64,000 nt of DNA, taken from the NCBI RefSeq assembly GCF_000768315.1, contig NZ_AQQX01000004.1:484759-548758 (forward strand), read 5' to 3'. The translations under genes and the position numbers were made by a program. Under the pieces are notes generated by a model, which worked only from the letters and a program-made list of their open reading frames with translations, did no database searches and had not been told where the DNA came from. Source of the stretch: Pseudooceanicola atlanticus. Its GTDB lineage: Bacteria; Pseudomonadota; Alphaproteobacteria; Rhodobacterales; Rhodobacteraceae. Each line of letters opens with the position of its first letter. Within the stretch, counting starts at the first letter, position 1. This document shows positions 37,545 to 45,199 of the stretch, one piece after another.

Positions 37545-38540
37545 ATGCAAACCGACACGAAACGCGAATTGCAGGAGCTGGGCAATGGCCTTTACGCTTG
37601 GGTGCAGGGCGATGGCAGCTGGGGGTGGAGCAATTCCGGCCTGATCGTGGGCGAGGACGGGCAGACGCTGGTCGTCGACACGCTGTTCACCGGGGCGCTG
37701 ACCCAGGACATGCTGGACGCCTATGCCCGGGCCGAACCCTCGGCCGCCAATATCGACGTGCTGGTGAACACCCATTCCAACGGCGACCACACCTTCGGCA
37801 ACCACCTGGTGGGCGATGCCCGCATCATCGCCTCCGAAGCCGCGCGGGAAGAGATGGAGGAACGCCCCGCGAGCTTCTTCAAGGCCGCCGCCGCGGACCC
37901 GGCCGCCTACGGCGTGTTCGGGGAATTCCTGCACAATTACATGGGCAAGACCTTCGACTTCTCCGATATCGAACACGTCCCCCCGACCGAGGTCTTCAAG
38001 GGGTCCCGCACGCTGACGGTCGGCGGGCGGACCGTTGAACTGATCGAGCTTGGCCCCGCCCATACCCGCGGCGACATCATCGTCTACCTGCCCGACAGCA
38101 AGGTCTGCTATACCGGCGACCTGGTGTTTCATGGCGGGCATCCGATCATGTGGGCCGGCCCCGTCGGCAACTGGATCGCCGCCTGCGATCATATCCTGGG
38201 GCTCGATGCCGATATCATCGTGCCGGGCCATGGCGCGGTGTCGGACAAGAAGGCCGTGCAGGGCCTGCGCGACTACTTCACCCATATCCTGGCCGAAACG
38301 AAGAAATGCTACGAGGCGGGGCTGAGCTGGGAAGAAGCCGCGTTCGAAGTGGGCTATGCCAATTTCGACAGCTGGCTGGACCGCGAACGCGTCGTCGCCA
38401 ACGTCGCCACGATCTATCGCGAGCTGTCGGGCGGCAAGGTGGACCCCGCGCAGGAAGACGTGCTGCGCCACATGCTGCGCTATTCCGCCGGGGCCAAGTG
38501 CCCGCATGACGAAGCCTGCGGTTGCGGCAAGGCGCACTGA
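37545..38540 (+). CDS. MBL-fold metallo-hydrolase with variant metal motif and Cys-rich tail
   Basis: A 331-residue metallo-beta-lactamase-fold protein. The ATG at 37545 has an ACGGAGGA ribosome site 14 bp after dctM. The first metal motif is THSNGDH (His77, Asn79, Asp81, His82) instead of the usual HxHxDH; later ligands are in GPAHTRGD, YTGDLVFHGG and PGHG. Several MBL subfamilies tolerate such a change. The C-terminus ends in CPHDEACGCGKAH, three cysteines with nearby histidines, which could bind metal. The TRAP transporter and the two glutathione or aromatic-acid-type enzymes suggest hydrolysis of a thioester, lactone or similar intermediate. The substrate is unknown. Confidence 0.85.
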   Translation: MQTDTKRELQELGNGLYAWVQGDGSWGWSNSGLIVGEDGQTLVVDTLFTGALTQDMLDAYARAEPSAANIDVLVNTHSNGDHTFGNHLVGDARIIASEAAREEMEERPASFFKAAAADPAAYGVFGEFLHNYMGKTFDFSDIEHVPPTEVFKGSRTLTVGGRTVELIELGPAHTRGDIIVYLPDSKVCYTGDLVFHGGHPIMWAGPVGNWIAACDHILGLDADIIVPGHGAVSDKKAVQGLRDYFTHILAETKKCYEAGLSWEEAAFEVGYANFDSWLDRERVVANVATIYRELSGGKVDPAQEDVLRHMLRYSAGAKCPHDEACGCGKAH

Positions 38541-39283
38541 TGCTCGAGCTGCTGAACAACCCCATTTCCACCTGCTCGCAGAAGGTCCGCCTGACGCTGC
38601 ACGAGAAGGGGCTGGAATTCACCGACACCCGGATCGACTTCCGCAAGAAGGAACACCTGACGCCGGACTATCTGGCGATCAATCCCGACGGGGTGGTGCC
38701 TTCCCTGCTCCATGACGGGCGGCCGGTCCTGGATAGCTCGGTCATCATGGAATATCTCGACGAGGTCTTCCCCGAGGTCCCGCTTTCGCCCTTCAGCGCC
38801 TATCACAAGGCCAGGATGCGCAAGTGGCTGCGCTTCATCGAAGAGGTGCCGACCGTCGCCATCCGCATCCCCTCCTTCAACCAGGTCTTCGTGCGTCACC
38901 GCAAGGACCTGTCGGACGAGGACCTGGCCAAGGACACCGATGCCCGCACCCTGCGCCGCACCTTCTACCGGGAGATGGGGCGCGACGGGTTTTCCGATGC
39001 CCGGCTTCAGGAAAGCTATGACCGGCTGTCGGAAACCGTGACCCGCATGGACAAGGCGCTGGCCGATCACGAATGGCTCTGCGGTGACCTGAGCCTCGCG
39101 GATTTCTGCGTCGTGCCGACCATTGACCGGATGCGCGACCTGGGCCTCGATCCGATCTGGGACGACAAGCCCCACATGCAACGCTGGTGGGCGGCCATGC
39201 AGGACCGCCCCGCCTACCGCGCGACCTATTACCCGGGCACGCGCGTCACCGACATCTATGACGACATTGGAGGTCCGGCATGA
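38540..39283 (+). CDS. Glutathione S-transferase family protein
   Basis: A 247-residue protein whose ATG shares one base with the upstream stop. The N-terminal thioredoxin-like domain has the NPISTCSQKVR active-site region (Ser10, Cys12, Ser13) and the cis-Pro/glutathione-binding GVVPSLLHDG...VLDSSVIMEYLDE. The C-terminal helical domain follows. The pattern resembles GSTs of aromatic breakdown (beta-etherase or isomerase types) rather than detoxifying ones, and an FAH-family gene follows. The exact reaction is not determined. Confidence 0.85.
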   Translation: MLELLNNPISTCSQKVRLTLHEKGLEFTDTRIDFRKKEHLTPDYLAINPDGVVPSLLHDGRPVLDSSVIMEYLDEVFPEVPLSPFSAYHKARMRKWLRFIEEVPTVAIRIPSFNQVFVRHRKDLSDEDLAKDTDARTLRRTFYREMGRDGFSDARLQESYDRLSETVTRMDKALADHEWLCGDLSLADFCVVPTIDRMRDLGLDPIWDDKPHMQRWWAAMQDRPAYRATYYPGTRVTDIYDDIGGPA

Positions 39284-40209
39284 AGCTCGTGACATTCGAA
39301 CCCGCCGCCGGCGGGGCACAATCCATCGGCATCCTCGACGGCGACCAGGTGGCCGTCCTGGACGCGACGCTGCACCCGTCCTTCACCTCGATGCTGGCGC
39401 TGATCGAAGGCGGCGACGAGGCGCTCGAGGCCGCCCGCAAGGCGCAAGGCACCGCCACGAAGGTCGGTCTGGAAACCGTCCGCCTGCGCGCGCCCCTGCC
39501 CGAACCGGTGCAGATGCGCGACTGCCTGACGTTTGAGCTTCACCTGCGCCAGTGCCGCTCCACCATGAGCAAGATCAACCCCGATCTGCCCGACCTCGAA
39601 CCCGAGGACGTGCCGCTGCCGCAGGTCTGGTACGACCAGCCGGTCTATTACAAGGGCAACCGGTTTTCGGTCTCCGGCATGGGCGATCAGATCCTCTGGC
39701 CGCGCGGCGAAACCCGGCTGGATTACGAGCTCGAGCTGGGCATGGTCACCGGCAAGGGCGGCATGGATATCAGCGTCGAGAACGCCCAGGACCATGTCTT
39801 CGGCTTCCTGATCTTCAACGATTTTTCCGCCCGCGATCACCAGATGCTGGAAATGGGCGGCGGGCTGGGACCGGCCAAGGGCAAGGATTGGTCCACCGCC
39901 AATGCCATGGGCCCCTGCCTGGTCACCAAGGACGAGATCGGCGACGGCTCGGGCCTGGCCATGAAGGCCCGCGTGAACGGCGAGGAATGGTCCAACGGCA
40001 ATTCCAAGACCATGCATCACAGCTTTGCCGACATCCTGGCCCACGTGTCCCGCGACGAGGAAATCCGCGCCGGGGAATTCTTCGGCTCCGGCACGGTCGG
40101 CGGCGGCTGCGGGCTGGAGTTCAACCGCTTCCTGTCCCCCGGCGACGTGGTCGAGCTCGAGATCGAGGGGATCGGCATCCTGCGCAACAAGGTGGGTCCG
40201 CGCCAGTAA
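39280..40209 (+). CDS. Fumarylacetoacetate hydrolase (FAH) family protein
   Basis: A 309-residue protein that overlaps the GST gene by 4 bp. The C-terminal FAH fold has metal ligands in DYELELG (Glu150, Glu152) and IFNDFSARD (Asp181), and the conserved GPCLVTKDEI, NGEEWSNGNSKTMHHSF and SGTVGGGCG elements. Members cleave C-C bonds of acylpyruvates or hydrate/decarboxylate ring-fission products. With a GST and an acid importer, a glutathione-dependent isomerase/hydrolase pair as in gentisate-type pathways is plausible, but no ring-cleaving dioxygenase is in the window. Confidence 0.9.
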   Translation: MKLVTFEPAAGGAQSIGILDGDQVAVLDATLHPSFTSMLALIEGGDEALEAARKAQGTATKVGLETVRLRAPLPEPVQMRDCLTFELHLRQCRSTMSKINPDLPDLEPEDVPLPQVWYDQPVYYKGNRFSVSGMGDQILWPRGETRLDYELELGMVTGKGGMDISVENAQDHVFGFLIFNDFSARDHQMLEMGGGLGPAKGKDWSTANAMGPCLVTKDEIGDGSGLAMKARVNGEEWSNGNSKTMHHSFADILAHVSRDEEIRAGEFFGSGTVGGGCGLEFNRFLSPGDVVELEIEGIGILRNKVGPRQ

Positions 40210-40231
40210 CCATGTTTGTGGCTGAAACAGG

Positions 40232-40257
40232 GGCCGGTCCGTCTGGGCCGGCCTTTT
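40232..40257 (+). terminator. Rho-independent terminator after the TRAP/FAH operon
   Basis: The stem GGCCGG/CCGGCC with a 10-nt loop is followed by TTTTCC, 23 bp past the FAH-gene stop. Confidence 0.6.
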
Positions 40258-40414
40258 CCGTTTTGGAGAATTCCGACGCATTTTATGGAAATCGGCGGAA
40301 CGAAGGGGGAAAATTAATTCTATCGTAAGATACGGCCCTCAACCTGCCTCAGTACTGCCGAATTATTGCCGCGTTTCCCCGCACGGGGCCGCGGATTGAC
40401 TGAGGAATTCTGCC

Positions 40415-41122
40415 ATGGCCCAAGCTCAACCCGCATTTCCGGACCTGTTCCCGCCGCAGGTCGATACGACCTTCCGCATCCTCTCCATCGACGACGACCC
40501 GATCGACCGGATGCGCATCCGCACGCTATGCCGCAAGGCCGGTGTCGGTGACGATATCGACGAGGCGCACAACATCACCGAAATGCGCGCCCTGCTGGAC
40601 GAGGGCGGCTATGACATCGTCTTCATCGACTACCACCTCGGCCTCGAAACCGGGCGGGAGGCGCTGGATGTGCTTCTGCAACACGAGGATCAGGCCAACG
40701 CGATCCCGATCATGGTCACCTCCGTCACCGATCACCAGGTGGCCATCGACGCGATGCGCGCCGGCTGCTCCGACTACCTGGTGAAAGAGGAAATGAGCGT
40801 CGAGACGCTGCGCAAATCCATCGTCTCCTCGCTGGAACGGCGGATCCTTCTGTCGGCGGTCAGCGAGATGCGGATGGCCCAGACCCACATGAAACGCATG
40901 GTGGAACGGTTCTCCTCCACCTGCGGGCCGGAAATGCGCGCGGTCCTTGGCGCCATGCTGCGCCAGATCGCCGAACTGAAGGAAGATACCGCCCAGACTG
41001 AACTGGGCGGCACCCTCACCGCCGCCTCCGCCGGGTGTTCCGCCCTGTTGGAATTCCTCGATGACCTCGACACCGCGCTGCATGCGGCGCGCCCCATGGG
41101 ACCCAGGCTCTTCTCGGTCTGA
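40415..41122 (+). CDS. Response regulator, receiver domain plus helical C-terminus
   Basis: A 235-residue protein. The receiver domain covers residues about 20-145, with acidic pocket IDDDP, phospho-acceptor Asp72 in IDYHLG, and Lys in LVKEE. The remaining 90 residues form a helical tail (MRMAQTHMKRMVERFSSTCG...LLEFLDDLDTALHAA) without a recognised DNA-binding or enzymatic domain; it might be a dimerisation or kinase-interaction module. It is first of four adjacent signalling genes and lies 10 bp upstream of the kinase. Confidence 0.85.
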   Translation: MAQAQPAFPDLFPPQVDTTFRILSIDDDPIDRMRIRTLCRKAGVGDDIDEAHNITEMRALLDEGGYDIVFIDYHLGLETGREALDVLLQHEDQANAIPIMVTSVTDHQVAIDAMRAGCSDYLVKEEMSVETLRKSIVSSLERRILLSAVSEMRMAQTHMKRMVERFSSTCGPEMRAVLGAMLRQIAELKEDTAQTELGGTLTAASAGCSALLEFLDDLDTALHAARPMGPRLFSV

Positions 41123-41132
41123 GGGGGCCGTG

Positions 41133-43412
41133 ATGCCGATCCGCTTTCCCTGGCCTCGCAGCCTCAGCAGCCAGCTCGTCGCCATGGCGACCGTATTGAC
41201 GCTGGTCGGGACGATGGTCCTGACCCTGCGCAATCATGCGGACATGCAGTCCCTGCTGACACGTCACGGGTTCGACTGGCTGGAACGCACCACGACGCTC
41301 TATTCCGGGCGGATCGCGGACGCCTTCGACGACATCCGGATCGAAGGCGAACGGGCGACCCACTATCCCCCGATCGGCGGCCTGATCCGCAGCAGCACCG
41401 CGCCGGATGGCATCGACCCGCTCGACGGCTCCCGACAGGAGGAATGGCGCAAGCGGCTCGAGGTTCTGTTTGCCTCCGTCATGTCGGCGCGGCCCTACAT
41501 CACCCAGATGCGCTTTGTCGGGGTCGCGGATCAATGGCGCGAAATCGTCCGCGTCGACCAGGCCGAGAGCGGAACCGTCGCCACCATGCCCCACCTGCTG
41601 CAACGCAAGGAAGGGCGCCCCTACCTGGCCCGCCTGGCCAGCGATCCGGCGACCGACAGCTATTTCGCGCCGCTCTCGCTGAATTTCGATCACGGGCGGG
41701 TCGACGATACGGTGACGTTGCGCGCGATCCACCCGGTTCACACCCTCGACGGAACGCTGTTCGGCGCCGTGATCATCAACAGTGATTTCGAGGCGCTGCT
41801 GCACAGCGCCGAACCCGATGTCGATCCGGGCCTGGACGTCACCATCCTGACCGATCATGGTGACTACCTGACCTTCCGCCACGACACGCCGCGCCCGGTC
41901 TTCCATTTCGGTGCCACGCGCCTGGCGAACCCGGCCCCTCCCTGGACCGATGGCACCGGCACGGTCCAGACCCTCCTGTCTGACCGCCTACTGCGCGGCG
42001 CAGCGATCCCCGTCGCCGACCTGCCCTTCGAGCTGCGCATCGTCACCTCAGTGGCCGAGGATTACCTGCTCGCTCCCGCCACCGCCGATCTGCGCCGCAA
42101 CGCCCTGATTGCCCTGTCGATCATCTCCCTGACCTCGCTGGCGATCTTCGTGCTCAGCCGCCATGTGACCCGACCGCTGGTGGCGCTGCACAACGCTGTC
42201 ACGCAACGCCGCGACGCCACCGACCCGATCACCGTCCCGCCCACCGGGCCCGATGAAATCGGTCAACTCGCCCGAAGCTTCACCGACATGGCCAACCGCC
42301 TGATCCGCGATACCGGGCGGCTGGACGCGATCCTGTCTCACGCCGCCGACGGCATCGTGACCATCGGCGAAACGGGCCTGATCGAAGAGGTCAACCAGGC
42401 CGCTCTCGACATCTTCGGGTATGACGACCGAGCAGATCTTGTGGGCCGTCCGATCACCGATCTGATGGCCCAGGCCGATGCGCTTCGCCATCCTGACCAT
42501 ATCGCGACCACGACGCTCGCGCCGGGGCAGGCCACGCGCATGGGACAGGGCCGCGAATTCACCGCCCGGCGCCAGGACGGACATGAGGTCCCCGTTCATG
42601 TCGCCCTCTCCTGCACGGCCTACGAGGGAGGGCGCCATTTCATCGGCATCATCCGCGACGTGACCGAAGCCCGGCGCGCCCGTGAACAGCGCGAAGCCCT
42701 GATTGCCGCGCTCGAACGCTCCAACGCGGAACTCGACCAATTCGCCTATATCGCCTCGCATGACCTGAAGGCGCCTCTGCGGGTCATCGACAATGCCTCC
42801 CGCTGGCTGGCCGAGGATCTGGAACCGCACCTGACCGAAGACACCCAGGAAAGCCTCGACCTGCTGCAGAATCGCGTGGGCCGGATGGAACGGCTTCTGG
42901 ACGATCTGCTGGAACATTCCCGCATCGGGCGCAGCCACACGACGGATGAGGTCGTACCAGCCCGCCAGTTGATCGCGGAGGTCATCGGACTCTGCCACGT
43001 GCCCGACGGGTTCCGGGTGGAGCTCGGCCCACGTTTCGGCGATCAACCGTTGCCTCGCATGCCCCTTACCACGATCCTGCTGAACCTCGTCGGCAACGCG
43101 ATCAAGCATCACGACACCCCGAACGGCGAAGTCCGGGTCACACTCGTCGATCAGGGCCCCGACTGGCAGTTCCGGGTCACGGATGACGGCCCCGGCATCC
43201 CCCCGCAATATCACGAGAAAGTCTACCAGCTGTTCCAGACCCTGCGCCCGCGCGACCAGGTCGAAAGCAGCGGCATGGGCCTAGCCATCGTGCAGAAACA
43301 TGTGCGTCTGGGCGGTGGCCGGATCGACCTGATCTCGGATGGCGAACGCGGCACGACCTTCGTCGTCACCTGGCCCAAACCCGATATCACCGACCAGAGG
43401 AGGACCGCATGA
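41133..43412 (+). CDS. Membrane sensor histidine kinase (sensor, HAMP, PAS, HisKA, HATPase)
   Basis: A 759-residue kinase with ribosome site GAGGGGG. TM1 (LVAMATVLTLVGTMVLTL) and TM2 (LIALSIISLTSLAIFVLS, about residue 325) flank a periplasmic sensor of about 285 residues with dCache-like features. HAMP follows, then PAS (DAILSHAADGIVTIGETGLIEEVNQAALDIFGYD), then HisKA with His543 in YIASHDLKAPLR, and HATPase boxes (NLVGNAIKHH, DDGPGIPPQYHEKVYQLFQTLR, GMGLAIVQKHV). The DHp style is that of phytochrome-like and Rcp1-coupled kinases, which fits the next gene. Confidence 0.92.
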   Translation: MPIRFPWPRSLSSQLVAMATVLTLVGTMVLTLRNHADMQSLLTRHGFDWLERTTTLYSGRIADAFDDIRIEGERATHYPPIGGLIRSSTAPDGIDPLDGSRQEEWRKRLEVLFASVMSARPYITQMRFVGVADQWREIVRVDQAESGTVATMPHLLQRKEGRPYLARLASDPATDSYFAPLSLNFDHGRVDDTVTLRAIHPVHTLDGTLFGAVIINSDFEALLHSAEPDVDPGLDVTILTDHGDYLTFRHDTPRPVFHFGATRLANPAPPWTDGTGTVQTLLSDRLLRGAAIPVADLPFELRIVTSVAEDYLLAPATADLRRNALIALSIISLTSLAIFVLSRHVTRPLVALHNAVTQRRDATDPITVPPTGPDEIGQLARSFTDMANRLIRDTGRLDAILSHAADGIVTIGETGLIEEVNQAALDIFGYDDRADLVGRPITDLMAQADALRHPDHIATTTLAPGQATRMGQGREFTARRQDGHEVPVHVALSCTAYEGGRHFIGIIRDVTEARRAREQREALIAALERSNAELDQFAYIASHDLKAPLRVIDNASRWLAEDLEPHLTEDTQESLDLLQNRVGRMERLLDDLLEHSRIGRSHTTDEVVPARQLIAEVIGLCHVPDGFRVELGPRFGDQPLPRMPLTTILLNLVGNAIKHHDTPNGEVRVTLVDQGPDWQFRVTDDGPGIPPQYHEKVYQLFQTLRPRDQVESSGMGLAIVQKHVRLGGGRIDLISDGERGTTFVVTWPKPDITDQRRTA

Positions 43413-43870
43413 CTGCACCCCCACCGTCCGAGGCGATGAACATCATCCTCGTCGACGATGATGACGGCGACGCCAAGGCGATCCGCCGCGCCTTTGCCAA
43501 GGCCCGCATCGCCAACCCGATCACCCGTTTTGTCGACCCGGTGGAGGCGCTGGCCTTTCTGCGTCGCGAAACGGGAACGCCGCCCGGCCAATATATCCTG
43601 CTGGTCGATATCAACATGCCACGGATGAGCGGGCTGGAAATGCTCGACGCCCTGCGCGCGGACCAACGTCTGCACGATGCCGTGGTCTTCATGCTGACCA
43701 CCTCGCAGGATGAACGCGACCTGATGGTCGCGCATCATCACAACGTGGCCGGCTACATCGTGAAACAGAATGCGGGTGCCGATTTCCTGGCCCTGCTGGA
43801 CACGCTCGATCATTACTGGCGCATCGTCGAACTGCCCGACATGCGCCGCAGCGCGTTGGAAGTGGGGTGA
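43409..43870 (+). CDS. Single-domain response regulator (Rcp1-like)
   Basis: A 153-residue receiver with no output domain. The acidic pocket is VDDDDGD, the phospho-acceptor Asp67 lies in LVDINMPRMSG, and Lys is in GYIVKQ. The LLTT-like MLTTS and the DxNMPRMSGLE pattern match Rcp1-type regulators. It overlaps the kinase by 4 bp and should be phosphorylated by it, passing the signal to another protein, perhaps the next gene product. Confidence 0.9.
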   Translation: MTAPPPSEAMNIILVDDDDGDAKAIRRAFAKARIANPITRFVDPVEALAFLRRETGTPPGQYILLVDINMPRMSGLEMLDALRADQRLHDAVVFMLTTSQDERDLMVAHHHNVAGYIVKQNAGADFLALLDTLDHYWRIVELPDMRRSALEVG

Positions 43871-43872
43871 CA

Positions 43873-44991
43873 ATGGAACAAGGCCTGACCGCTCTTATCA
43901 TCGACGACGATCGCGGCGACCGGATGCAATTCCGCCGCCTGCTGCGCGATTGCGGCCATCCGCTCCAGGTGCAGGAGGCGGAGGACCTGGACGCGCTGAA
44001 CGCCCATGGCGACCGAAGTTTCGATGTCATCTTCCTCGACAACCTGCTGCCCGGGCAGACGGGCCTGGAGGCGTTGGAGGACGTCCGGCGCACCTGGCCC
44101 GATGCCGCGGTCATCCTGATCACCGGCCAGGGGGATGAAGCGATCGCCAAGACCTCGATCCAGCGGGGGGCGACGGATTACATCCCGAAATCCAATGCCA
44201 CCGCGCCCGCCTTGACCCGCATGATCGAAAGGGGTGTCGAAAAGATCCGCCTGCTACGGGAGATCGAAGCCCATCGCCAAGAGCTGGAGACATTTTCCGA
44301 CGTGCTGGTACACGACATCAAGGCACCGATCCGCGCGGTCACCTTCCTGTCGGAACAGATCGGCGAGGCGCTGGAGGGCCGAGACATCGACCAGGCCGCG
44401 GAGTTCAACCTGCTGCTGGACCGGTCCATCCATCAGATGTCCGACCTGGTGCAAAGCCTTGCCAGCCACCTGCGCCTGCAGCGCGGCATGGCGCCCCATC
44501 GCCCCGTGCCGATACAGGACATCGTGGGGACGGCCGTAACCGCGCTGGCCGTCGATATCGGCGAAAGCGGCGCAGAGATCGAAACCATGGTGGAGCCGTT
44601 CACCCTGCCCTGCGACCCAGCCCAGATGGCGCAGTTGCTTCAGAACCTTCTGGGGAACGCGATGAAATATAGCGCGCCGGATACGCCCCGGATCACGCTG
44701 ACGGCACAGGTCGGAGAGGGTGCGGCCCGGATCAGTATTGCCGATCTGGGGATCGGGGTGCCGCCGGAACAGGCCTCGCGGGTTTTCGAGCCGTTCCGCC
44801 GCCTGTCGAACGGCGCCGATCAGCCGGGCACCGGACTTGGGCTGGCCACATGTCAGAAGATCGTGGAGCGGCACGGCGGTCGGATTTGGTGCGCGCCGAA
44901 CACTCCGCGCGGGACGGTTTTTCACGTCACCCTGCCCTTGGCGGAGGAGGCAGAGGATGCGCCGGTTGGCAATGCACGGCTTCTCCATTGA
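43873..44991 (+). CDS. Receiver domain / histidine kinase hybrid
   Basis: A 372-residue soluble protein starting at ATG 43873; an in-frame GTG two codons earlier overlaps the upstream stop and is an alternative start. Receiver at residues 1-120 (IIDDDRGD, Asp56 in FLDNLLPGQTG, Lys in YIPKSN); DHp helix with His147 in DVLVHDIKAPIRAV; HATPase with NLLGNAMKYS, ADLGIGVPPEQASRVFEPFRRL and GTGLGLATCQKIV. The receiver is N-terminal to the kinase, as in proteins where an upstream kinase controls the downstream one. It ends the signalling cassette. Confidence 0.9.
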   Translation: MEQGLTALIIDDDRGDRMQFRRLLRDCGHPLQVQEAEDLDALNAHGDRSFDVIFLDNLLPGQTGLEALEDVRRTWPDAAVILITGQGDEAIAKTSIQRGATDYIPKSNATAPALTRMIERGVEKIRLLREIEAHRQELETFSDVLVHDIKAPIRAVTFLSEQIGEALEGRDIDQAAEFNLLLDRSIHQMSDLVQSLASHLRLQRGMAPHRPVPIQDIVGTAVTALAVDIGESGAEIETMVEPFTLPCDPAQMAQLLQNLLGNAMKYSAPDTPRITLTAQVGEGAARISIADLGIGVPPEQASRVFEPFRRLSNGADQPGTGLGLATCQKIVERHGGRIWCAPNTPRGTVFHVTLPLAEEAEDAPVGNARLLH

Positions 44992-45147
44992 AGACGCGTG
45001 GAGGCGACCCGACCATGAGATCGGAAAGGGCAAAATCCTTCGGCAGGTCCAGCGCACATTTCCGCCATCGGCCCGTCAGCGCGGACCGTGGGGCGAGACC
45101 AGAGAGACCGCGGAGCAAACCGCCCTCCGCCCTTCCTGCCAAGGCAA

Positions 45148-45174
45148 CGGCGCCCCCGCATCGCGAGGGCGCCG
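45148..45174. terminator. Hairpin between the convergent kinase and RTX-adhesin genes
   Basis: A perfect 8-bp stem (CGGCGCCC/GGGCGCCG) with an 11-nt loop lies in the 208-bp convergent gap. The T-tract is poor on both strands, so termination strength is uncertain. Confidence 0.45.
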
Positions 45175-45199
45175 CCATTGCCATCAAACCTGTTGCGGA

